Shown in pieces: positions 1-5,437 of a stretch of 5,437 bases of DNA. Source of the DNA: JANWKQ01 sp040376605 (GTDB lineage: Bacteria; Bacteroidota; Bacteroidia; CAIKAF01); NCBI GenBank assembly GCA_040376605.1, contig JBEIQI010000218.1:1-5437 (forward strand). Direction: 5' to 3'. The position numbers and the translations under genes are program-made. The notes beneath the pieces are model-generated. The model was not told the origin of the DNA. It saw only the letters and a list, made by a program, of their open reading frames with translations, and did not search any database. Each line of letters opens with the position of its first letter. Within the stretch, counting starts at the first letter, position 1.

Positions 1-1082
1 TTCCATTTAATATATAAAATATCATTGGCCGGATTAGGTAAGAGTGACATTTTTACATCTACCATATTTTCATTCGACAAAAAACTACATCCTGCAGGTG
101 AATTAAACAATGCATTCCTTGATGGATCCGTATTAAGAAACGACAACATTCTCGTTTTTTGACCTTTAGTAAACATTCCCATACAGGTATCATTACTATA
201 ATCCATATAATTTTGAACCATGTCCGTTGGATCAAATGCCCCCCAGAAAGAATCTTCGTTAGCACATGAATTTAAATTGGTATTACAATCTTGCTGTGAG
301 GCTGAACTGGAATTTGGGGTATCCGGTATGGTGTCACTACCAGTGCAATCACTGTCATCTCCCCAGATATGACGTAAACCCAACCAATGCCCTATTTCAT
401 GCACGGCAGTCCGACCACCGGATGCTAAAGGATCTACATTGCCTACCGTACCAAAGGCCGTTGTAGTAATCACCACTCCATCGGTATTGGCTACACCTCC
501 CGGAAACTGAGCATAGCCCAATAATCCTGGAAATAAATCGCAAACCCATAAGTTTAAATATTCATCAGTAGGCCAGGCATCCTTTCCTCCCAAACTATCA
601 AATTTTGCATCCTCGCTAAAAGGATTAAAAAATCCTAGAAAGGTGCCTCCCGTGGTGGAGGTACGTGTAATTCCTGGAGTATAATTACCCTGTGGATCCA
701 AACTTGCCAAGCAGAATTCAATTTCTATGTCTGCTTGAATACTATCAAAATATGGAGGTAAAACAATGTTATTCAAAGCCCGATAATCTCTGTTTAATAC
801 ATCTAATTGAGATTGAATTTGGGCATCCGAAATATTTTGTAATGAATCTTTATAAAGCACATGTACCACCACCGGAATGGTTAGCAACAATGCTCGTTGC
901 TCATCGTCTGCTGGATGTTGAAGCCTCCATTGATGAGCCAAGCTTTGTGATTGAAGTATCCCTGCATGATATTGTTCATCATATCCCATTTTATATTGAT
1001 GAACATCTTGGGTAGCACATTGCTGAGAATGGGTACAACCTACAATTATCAGAACAGCGATTACCGACAATAATTTCTTCAT
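1..1082 (-). CDS. Secreted M43-family (pappalysin/cytophagalysin-type) zinc metalloprotease with T9SS sorting domain, C-terminus cut by window edge
   Basis: An uninterrupted minus-strand frame gives 360 residues from the ATG at 1080-1082 to the window edge. The N-terminus (MKKLLSVIAVLIIVGCTHSQ) is a signal peptide. Residues 69-77 (IPVVVHVLY) begin the typical M43 catalytic fold. The metzincin zinc motif HEIGHWLGLRH lies at residues 228-238, with ligands H228, H232 and H238 and general base E229. The Met-turn follows at NYMDYS with M293. Cysteines 246, 266, 273 and 300 flank the active site and probably form disulfides (inference from the family). Residues 345-360, with LLPNPANDILYI, match the start of a type IX secretion type-A sorting domain, so the protein is probably carried across the outer membrane and released or surface-attached. 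The rest of that domain, usually some 70-80 residues, lies outside the window. No Shine-Dalgarno is present, as is usual in this phylum. Substrate is unknown. The family call is very secure and the T9SS call likely. Confidence 0.93.
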   Translation of the reverse strand, partial: MKKLLSVIAVLIIVGCTHSQQCATQDVHQYKMGYDEQYHAGILQSQSLAHQWRLQHPADDEQRALLLTIPVVVHVLYKDSLQNISDAQIQSQLDVLNRDYRALNNIVLPPYFDSIQADIEIEFCLASLDPQGNYTPGITRTSTTGGTFLGFFNPFSEDAKFDSLGGKDAWPTDEYLNLWVCDLFPGLLGYAQFPGGVANTDGVVITTTAFGTVGNVDPLASGGRTAVHEIGHWLGLRHIWGDDSDCTGSDTIPDTPNSSSASQQDCNTNLNSCANEDSFWGAFDPTDMVQNYMDYSNDTCMGMFTKGQKTRMLSFLNTDPSRNALFNSPAGCSFLSNENMVDVKMSLLPNPANDILYIKW

Positions 1083-1110
1083 GATTTTATTTTGTTGAAT
1101 AAATAAAAGT

Positions 1111-1145
1111 AAAAAAAAAAGGGTGAAAAAATTCACCCCTTTTTT
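1111..1145 (-). terminator. Intrinsic terminator downstream of the FKBP gene
   Basis: A perfect 7-bp stem (GGGTGAA at 1121-1127 with TTCACCC at 1132-1138) encloses a four-A loop. Read on the minus strand, it follows the FKBP stop codon by about 24 bases and is followed by ten T residues (the A run at 1111-1120). On the plus strand it is followed by six T residues at 1140-1145, so it could also stop transcription in that direction, though no plus-strand gene ends here. It separates the FKBP gene from the protease gene, whose start is only 28 bases further on. Confidence 0.85.
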
Positions 1146-1161
1146 AATATTTTAGAATCGA

Positions 1162-1860
1162 TTATTTAATTTCTAATAATTCAACTACAAAGATTAATGT
1201 TGCATATGGCGGAATCGTGCCTCCTGCGCCTTTATCGCCATATGCTAAATCGTAAGGAATATATAATTCCCATTTACTTCCTTGAGGCATCATTAACAAG
1301 GCCTCAACCCATCCTTTAATTACGCCGGTTACAGGAAATTCAATCGGCTCTCCTCTATCATAAGAACTATCAAAAGTTGTTCCATCAATTAAAGTTCCTT
1401 TGTAATGCACCTTTACAGTATTTGTTTCTTTAGCGATGGGTCCCGTGCCTTGATCAATAACCTTATACTGTAAACCACTTGCGGTAACCTTAACTCCTTC
1501 TTTGGTTTTATTTTCTTCTAACCATTTTAATTGAGCTGATTTATCTTTCTCTGCCTTAGCCGCATATTGTTTAAAGAAATAATCATTCACATATTGATTA
1601 GCTGACTCGGCATTGATAACTGATGTTTTTTCCTGAGCATCTTTAAAACCTTGCATCAAGGCATCCATATTTAAATTTTCTACTCCCTGATCGCTGATAT
1701 TTTTCATTACCGCAGTACCTATGCAATAACTTAAAGAGTCATTGGCCGTTTTCATGGTAAATTTACCTTTCGACTTTTTTGTCTTATTTTTTTGTGCTGA
1801 TAAATCTGATCCGCCGAAAATGAAAACGGCAGATAATAGAATGAATGCTGTATATCTCAT
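1162..1860 (-). CDS. Exported FKBP-type peptidyl-prolyl cis-trans isomerase (FkpA/Mip-like)
   Basis: This 232-residue protein has a signal peptide ending at LSA-Q (cleavage after about residue 22) and no lipobox, so it should be soluble in the periplasm. Residues 24-33 are a lysine-rich linker. Residues 36-120 are the alpha-helical FKBP N-terminal dimerisation region (SYCIGTAVMKN, later GFKDAQE). Residues 121-232 are the FKBP catalytic domain. Residues matching the ligand pocket of human FKBP12 are Y153, F163, D164, F175, V180, I181, W184, Y207, I216 and F224, so activity is expected. The FKBP12 His87 position is not conserved here, which is common in bacteria. Such proteins catalyse X-Pro isomerisation and act as chaperones on exported proteins. 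The ATG at 1858-1860 lies just downstream of a good promoter. A hairpin terminator follows the gene, which therefore looks monocistronic. Length and domain order fit the Mip/FkpA class. Confidence 0.95.
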   Translation of the reverse strand: MRYTAFILLSAVFIFGGSDLSAQKNKTKKSKGKFTMKTANDSLSYCIGTAVMKNISDQGVENLNMDALMQGFKDAQEKTSVINAESANQYVNDYFFKQYAAKAEKDKSAQLKWLEENKTKEGVKVTASGLQYKVIDQGTGPIAKETNTVKVHYKGTLIDGTTFDSSYDRGEPIEFPVTGVIKGWVEALLMMPQGSKWELYIPYDLAYGDKGAGGTIPPYATLIFVVELLEIK

Positions 1861-1886
1861 ATTTTGTATTTATGAAACAAATTTAT

Positions 1887-1915
1887 CAAAATTATGCCAA
1901 AGTTGAATCTTACAA
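1887..1915 (-). promoter_or_regulatory. Bacteroidota-type promoter of the FKBP gene
   Basis: On the minus strand, TTG (1913-1915) is followed after 18 bases by TAATTTTG (1887-1894). This is an exact match to the TTG / TAnnTTTG pattern known for the primary sigma factor of this phylum. The predicted transcription start is around 1880, giving a leader of about 20 bases before the ATG. A second exact TAnnTTTG match (TAAATTTG, 1878-1885) lies just downstream but has no TTG at the right distance. Confidence 0.7.
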
Positions 1916-1999
1916 CATTTCTTAACCTGGATTAGCATAGAATGGCCAAACCGAGTTTCATGATAAAATCTATGATTCCCTTATTCCATCTACAAAAAT

Positions 2000-2015
2000 T
2001 GGCTAAATTTAGCCA
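2000..2015. repeat. Perfect 16-base palindrome just upstream of the YdeI-type pseudogene
   Basis: TGGCTAAATTTAGCCA reads identically on both strands (8+8, no spacer). It ends where the coding remnant of the DUF1905/YdeI-type gene begins and contains TAAATTTA, one base from a TAnnTTTG -7 element. It could be an operator for a dimeric regulator, part of a decayed promoter, or chance in AT-rich DNA. No second copy was seen in the window. Confidence 0.4.
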
Positions 2016-2506
2016 TCATTTCCTTCGAAGCCATCATTCAAAAATTTGCTGAAAACAAAGATAAAACAGGTTGGACCTATATTGATTTTCCGGCAAAAAT
2101 CGCAAAAAAATTAACCCCGACATAAAAAAAGTTTTCGTGTAAAAGGCACCCTTGATAATCATACCATTAATGGGGTGAGTATTTTGCCAATGGGAGTAGA
2201 CGATTTTATTTTGCCCTTAAATGCTGGTATGCGTAAAGGAATAAAAAAATCATCGGTGAAAAAATATCCGTGAGTCTAATGGAAGACACAGATTTACCCC
2301 AACTCTCCGAAGACCTTTTAAATTGTTTGGAGGACGATATGCTGGCTTTGAAAAATTTTAATGCCTTAACAGCTTCTCACCAGCGATATTATTCTAATTG
2401 GGTAGAATCCGCCAAAACAGAAGCTACCAAAGCTAACCGAATTACCAAGGCTATGAAAGGCCTTGCCATGGGCTTGCCGTATAATGAGATGATGCATTTA
2501 AAATAG
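2015..2506 (+). pseudogene. Broken DUF1905 + YdeI/OmpD-associated-type gene (two frameshifts, no start codon)
   Basis: Three consecutive frames join into one family-like protein of about 164 residues. The first piece (from about 2015) reads ISFEAIIQKF then GWTYIDFPAKIAKKL, the start of a DUF1905 beta-barrel, and stops at TAA 2123-2125. The second, shifted by one, reads FRVKGTLDNHTINGVSILPM then FILPLNAGMRKGIKK and ends at TGA 2271-2273. The third is back in the first frame and reads SLMEDTDLPQL then the YdeI/OmpD-associated C-terminal region (LTASHQRYYSNWVESAKTEA), ending at TAG 2504-2506. Losing two bases near 2117-2122 and one A from the run at 2243-2249 explains both shifts and totals three bases. 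The expected start codon is ATC (2015-2017), and no in-frame ATG lies between it and a TGA at 1961. A GTG at 2270 could start only the last 78 residues. The biochemical role of the family is poorly known, with a link to bacteriocin or peptide tolerance. Homopolymer sequencing errors could explain the shifts but not the missing start. Confidence 0.85.
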
Positions 2507-2517
2507 TAAAAGAGATT

Positions 2518-2546
2518 TTAGATACCCAGATGCTTTTGTATATTTG
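2518..2546 (+). promoter_or_regulatory. Bacteroidota-type promoter of the OmpA-type gene
   Basis: TATATTTG (2539-2546) is an exact TAnnTTTG -7 element. A weak -33 (TTA, 2518-2520) lies 18 bases upstream. The predicted transcription start is near 2552, about ten bases before the ATG at 2562. The element decides the gene start, because the upstream TTG at 2544-2546 lies inside the promoter. Confidence 0.6.
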
Positions 2547-2561
2547 AACAAAATTCACCTT

Positions 2562-4637
2562 ATGAAAAAAGCCCTAACTATTGCCTTGTTATTGTTATCT
2601 AGTGTTGTTTACTCTCAAACCATTTTAATAGAAGATGATTTTAGCACTGACGGCGGAACTTTTAAAGTCTCTACCCAAAATGATTATTCAACGTATGTAA
2701 AAGATGGGCATTATACCATGAATATTACCAAAAAAGGTTCCTATTGGTTTTATCATTACTTCGATTTTAAAGCAAGTCAGAATAACTTTACCGTTGAATG
2801 TACCATGGAATTAAAATCCGGAGATCCTACTACGTATTATGGATTAGCAGTGGGTCTGTACAATGACAAATCTAATTATGTAAACTTTTATGTGAACAAT
2901 GAAGGTAAGTTTTTTGTGAATCATTATTATGCAGAAGAGCTGCATGATAGGGCGCCAACTCAAACCAATTCAGCCATCAATACCAAAGGTCCAAATACCT
3001 TAAAAGTTGTGAGAAGATACAATGTTTGTTCTTATTATATCAATGGTAAATTAGTGCATGCTGATGCCGAAAGAAGTTATTATGATAATGGATTTGCTTT
3101 GCAAGTTTATGGTACCGGTGAAGTGTGGGTAGATAAATTTAAGTTAACCAAGGATGAGTATAAAATTAATGTGGTGGATAATTCTGTTATGGGTCGTACA
3201 AAAGAAGATTTGGGGAGCAATGTAAATTCATCTCATTCCGAATTGGGACCCATCATTGCAGCCGATGGTAAAACCTTATACTTTACCCGTGATGAAGAAG
3301 CCGGTAATAAACAAGATATTTGGTACAGTAAATTAGATGTAAATGGAAACTGGGGGCCTGCCATTAATATGGGCAAACCTTTAAACAATAACGGAAATAA
3401 TTATTTATTAAGTATCTCTCCCGACAACAATTTAATGTATGTTGGAAATACCTATTCGCCAAATGGAGACCCTTTGGGTTCGGGTTTATCGATTAGTACC
3501 AAAGAACAAAATGGATGGTCTATGCCAAAAGCACTGGCCATAAAGGATTTGAAGAACGTAAACAAATATTCTGATTATTATCCTGATCTCAGTAATCGTT
3601 TTATTATTATGGCTATTGAAAATGAAGATAGTTATGGAGAGAAAGATTTATTCATCTCCTTTATTCAGGAAGATGGATCTTATTCAAAGCCTTTAAACAT
3701 GGGTAATGTAATTAATTCAGTGGGTGCTGAATTCGCTCCGGTTTTAGCAGCCGATGGTAAAACATTGTATTTTAATTCTTATGGACATACCAGTTATGGC
3801 AGCGCCGATGTATTTATGACCAAAAGATTAGATGATACCTGGACTAAATGGTCGACTCCAAAAAACCTGGGGCCTGAAATAAATTCAGATGAATGGGATG
3901 GACAGATTTCTATCTCTGCGGATGGTAAATTTGGTTATATATCTACTTCTAATGGAGTTGCTGATAAAAGCTCCAATATCTTTCGTTTCGAATTAGGATC
4001 TGCTGCTCCTGAACCTGTTTTGTTGGTGTACGGAAAAGTATTAAATAGTAAAACCAATGAACCATTAGGGGCTAGTATTAATTATTATGATTTGGCGAAT
4101 AATGCAAGCATGGGAACGGCTATTTCTGATCCTAAAGATGGTTCCTATAAAATTATTTTACCGGTTGGGAAAGCCTATAGTTTCTTGGCGGAAAAATCTG
4201 GCTTCTACCCTATTTCGGATAACCTGGATGTAACCAACTTAACGCAGTACACCGAAATTGAAAGGAATTTATATTTAACACCGGTTGATATTGGTGAGGT
4301 AATTCGCTTAAATAATTTATTTTTCGATACAGATAAGTCGGATTTGAAGCCTTCTTCCGCTGCCGAATTAGATCGTTTAGCCAAGTTCTTAAAGAGCAAT
4401 GCTACGGTTGAAATTCAAATTTCCGGACATACCGATGACAAAGGAACCGATGAGCATAATCAAACGCTATCACAAGACAGGGTAAATTCCGTAATCAAAT
4501 ACCTGGTGAATAAAGGAATTAGCAATACCCGAATGAAAGGGGTTGGTTTTGGAGAAACAAAGCCTATTAAATCCAATGAAACAGAGGAAGGTAGAGCTCA
4601 AAACCGTAGAGTAGAATTTACTATTTTAAAGAAATAG
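2562..4637 (+). CDS. Modular envelope protein: signal peptide, lectin-like jelly roll, PD40 propeller, carboxypeptidase-regulatory-like domain, OmpA C-terminal domain
   Basis: I start this 691-residue protein at ATG 2562, not TTG 2544, because it gives a clean signal peptide (MKKALTIALLLLSSVVYSQ) and lies downstream of the promoter. Residues 20-198 form a concanavalin A/LamG-like beta-sandwich (EDDFS, then GLAVGLYND, YYINGKLVH and EVWVDKFKLT). Residues 220-480 hold PD40 propeller blades, with ADGKTLYF at 234-241 and 398-405. Residues 485-574 form a carboxypeptidase-regulatory-like beta-sandwich (VYGKVLNSKTNEPLGA). Residues 580-691 are an OmpA_C peptidoglycan-binding domain with FFDTDKSDLKP at 587-597. 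The Asp/Arg pair that grips diaminopimelate in OmpA is present as D625 and R640, 15 residues apart, and NRRVEF is near the end. There is no lipobox and no beta-barrel. It should be periplasmic and bound to peptidoglycan. The propeller-to-OmpA half resembles the T9SS protein PorE, but that lipoprotein begins with TPR repeats. The ligand is unknown. Confidence 0.92.
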   Translation: MKKALTIALLLLSSVVYSQTILIEDDFSTDGGTFKVSTQNDYSTYVKDGHYTMNITKKGSYWFYHYFDFKASQNNFTVECTMELKSGDPTTYYGLAVGLYNDKSNYVNFYVNNEGKFFVNHYYAEELHDRAPTQTNSAINTKGPNTLKVVRRYNVCSYYINGKLVHADAERSYYDNGFALQVYGTGEVWVDKFKLTKDEYKINVVDNSVMGRTKEDLGSNVNSSHSELGPIIAADGKTLYFTRDEEAGNKQDIWYSKLDVNGNWGPAINMGKPLNNNGNNYLLSISPDNNLMYVGNTYSPNGDPLGSGLSISTKEQNGWSMPKALAIKDLKNVNKYSDYYPDLSNRFIIMAIENEDSYGEKDLFISFIQEDGSYSKPLNMGNVINSVGAEFAPVLAADGKTLYFNSYGHTSYGSADVFMTKRLDDTWTKWSTPKNLGPEINSDEWDGQISISADGKFGYISTSNGVADKSSNIFRFELGSAAPEPVLLVYGKVLNSKTNEPLGASINYYDLANNASMGTAISDPKDGSYKIILPVGKAYSFLAEKSGFYPISDNLDVTNLTQYTEIERNLYLTPVDIGEVIRLNNLFFDTDKSDLKPSSAAELDRLAKFLKSNATVEIQISGHTDDKGTDEHNQTLSQDRVNSVIKYLVNKGISNTRMKGVGFGETKPIKSNETEEGRAQNRRVEFTILKK

Positions 4638-4644
4638 TAAAACA

Positions 4645-5205
4645 TCAAGGTGGCAAAGGCCCAGTATAATTAATGCAGGGAACTCCTTCGGGACGGAAAC
4701 AAGCCCGATGAATATTGATTTGGATATCCTGAATATTTTGGTCAGTTACCGTAATGCTGCATAAACATATGTTTAACCATTCTTTTAAACAGCCAGGGTC
4801 TTCTACTTTCAAATAAGAATCATCGGCTGGATGAAGCATTAAATCCACAAATGAGGCATCCTTTCGGTAATCATCGATGATACAATAATTACCGGGCTCT
4901 ACACTGAGGCTAAATTTCCCCAACGAATCTGTTACAATGGTTTTAATAATTAAACTCGAAAGATCATTGGTATTGCCCTTTCTAATATGTAACACTTTAC
5001 CCGGATAAGGGGTTGGGGTGGCCATTTGTTCTAATAAGGTTTCCGGCGGACGAGCCCCTCCGCAATAATTACTGGTATAAGTTATTGTTCCGGAAACTTG
5101 GTAAGATTTTTTATGTTCAGGTAGATTTTCTTTATTCAACACCTTGCAGGATGACTGAAAAAAAATGATGACAAATAAAAAATGGATGGCATTCAATGCT
5201 TTCAT
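4645..5205 (-). CDS. Cysteine-rich putative lipoprotein with a carboxypeptidase-regulatory-like beta-sandwich
   Basis: This 186-residue protein begins MKALNAIHFLFVIIFFQSSC. The hydrophobic stretch ending at C20 suggests a lipoprotein signal with a relaxed lipobox (QSSC). Residues 35-112 look like a carboxypeptidase-regulatory or transthyretin-like sandwich: YQVSGTITY, then YCGGARPP, and TDSLGKFSLSVEPGNYCII, the usual 'D..G.F...l.pG.Y' ending. Seven further cysteines (48, 108, 139, 147, 149, 169, 177) suggest disulfides in an exported protein. The tail VPCINYTGPLPP is distinctive and, from memory, recurs in uncharacterised Bacteroidota proteins; I cannot verify that here. No catalytic motif is visible and the function is unknown. 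It converges with the OmpA-type gene, seven bases separating the stop codons. The upstream membrane-protein gene on the same strand ends 52 bases before this start, so the two could be co-transcribed. The ATG at 5203-5205 is chosen because it is the only one giving a signal sequence. Confidence 0.75.
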   Translation of the reverse strand: MKALNAIHFLFVIIFFQSSCKVLNKENLPEHKKSYQVSGTITYTSNYCGGARPPETLLEQMATPTPYPGKVLHIRKGNTNDLSSLIIKTIVTDSLGKFSLSVEPGNYCIIDDYRKDASFVDLMLHPADDSYLKVEDPGCLKEWLNICLCSITVTDQNIQDIQINIHRACFRPEGVPCINYTGPLPP

Positions 5206-5257
5206 GTTAAGCTAAACTGTCAACAATCATACCAAGAAAAAATGAGAATAACCAGTG

Positions 5258-5437
5258 TTAATAACGGGTGGATGCTTTATTGACCGAAGAAATATTTTGA
5301 ATGAGTAAAACAATACCTATTATTAAAAATATAATTCCCAAAGGAATGGGAAAGATTGAAAATGGTTTTAGCTCCGTTAAATGGGAATTAGTACTGCCAA
5401 TAATGAACATGGCAAAGCTTATTCCAAAAGCGAGCAA
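5258..5437 (-). CDS. C-terminal end of a small membrane protein, N-terminus beyond window edge
   Basis: An open minus-strand frame enters from the right edge and runs 59 residues to the TAA at 5258-5260. It contains two hydrophobic segments: LLAFGISFAMFIIGS near the edge and PIPLGIIFLIIGIVLLIQ nearer the end. They are separated by a short polar loop (TNSHLTELKPFS) and followed by a short basic tail (NKASTRY). This is the pattern of a helical hairpin in the inner membrane. I do not recognise the family. The frame is supported by its continuous hydrophobic character, typical codon use and position on the same strand as the lipoprotein gene. Confidence 0.65.
   Translation of the reverse strand: MLAFGISFAMFIIGSTNSHLTELKPFSIFPIPLGIIFLIIGIVLLIQNISSVNKASTRY

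Noticed and set aside
59..1015. Open frames on both strands inside the left-hand gene (59-265 minus, 266-466 plus, 692-1015 plus)
   Set aside because: They overlap the continuous minus-strand M43 protease frame, which carries a signal peptide, zinc motif and Met-turn. They have no recognisable domains and are shadows.
1873..2053. Small plus-strand frames of 17 codons (from 1873) and 36 codons (from 1942)
   Set aside because: The first overlaps the FKBP promoter and the second runs out of frame into the YdeI-type remnant. Neither has recognisable content.
2104..2249. Seven-A runs in the YdeI-type gene as sites of programmed frameshifting
   Set aside because: The first stop (TAA 2123) precedes the second A run and cannot be bypassed by slipping on either neighbouring run without losing family alignment, and the start codon is also missing. 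Decay or sequencing error explains it better.
3258..3763. A 17-base exact repeat (3258-3274 and 3747-3763) inside the OmpA-type gene
   Set aside because: It encodes the ADGKT part of the same PD40 blade motif in frame (489 bases apart), so it reflects propeller repetition, not a mobile or recombination repeat.
4205..4399. A 64-codon minus-strand frame inside the OmpA-type gene
   Set aside because: It lies opposite the junction of the regulatory-like and OmpA domains, has no start signals of its own and shows no protein family features.
5206..5230. Possible lipoprotein promoter TTG-N18-TAGCTTAA on the minus strand
   Set aside because: The -7 match is poor at its 3' end and sits only about three bases from the ATG, leaving no leader, so it was not annotated.

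Overview
The window looks like chromosome from a member of the Bacteroidota. It is AT-rich and its genes lack Shine-Dalgarno sites. Two start regions carry the Bacteroidota promoter type, with a -7 element of TAnnTTTG about 18 bases after a TTG-like -33. The left-hand gene encodes a secreted protease entering what looks like a type IX secretion (T9SS) C-terminal sorting domain, which is confined to this phylum. I cannot name the genus.

Layout from left to right: a minus-strand M43 (pappalysin/cytophagalysin-type) zinc metalloprotease, cut by the left edge (1-1082); a hairpin terminator (about 1111-1138); a minus-strand exported FKBP-type prolyl isomerase (1162-1860) with a well-formed promoter; a plus-strand broken DUF1905/YdeI-type gene (about 2015-2506) with two frameshifts and no usable start codon, preceded by a 16-base perfect palindrome; a plus-strand modular envelope protein (2562-4637) with a lectin-like jelly roll, PD40 propeller, carboxypeptidase-regulatory-like domain and OmpA peptidoglycan-binding domain; a convergent minus-strand cysteine-rich putative lipoprotein (4645-5205); and the minus-strand C-terminal end of a small two-helix membrane protein, cut by the right edge (5258-5437). 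The two edge-truncated genes have only one end inside the window but are continuous open frames with clear protein character.

The theme is the cell envelope and secretion. There is an exported protease, a periplasmic foldase, a peptidoglycan-anchored multidomain protein resembling the T9SS component PorE in its C-terminal half, and a probable lipoprotein. The genes do not form one operon. FKBP and the protease share a strand but are separated by a terminator, the FKBP and YdeI-type genes are divergent, and the OmpA-type and lipoprotein genes converge with a 7-base gap. I see no CRISPR array, tRNA, rRNA, insertion sequence or clear mobile element, and no convincing new multigene system. The most notable items are the modular OmpA-type protein and the decayed YdeI-type gene.
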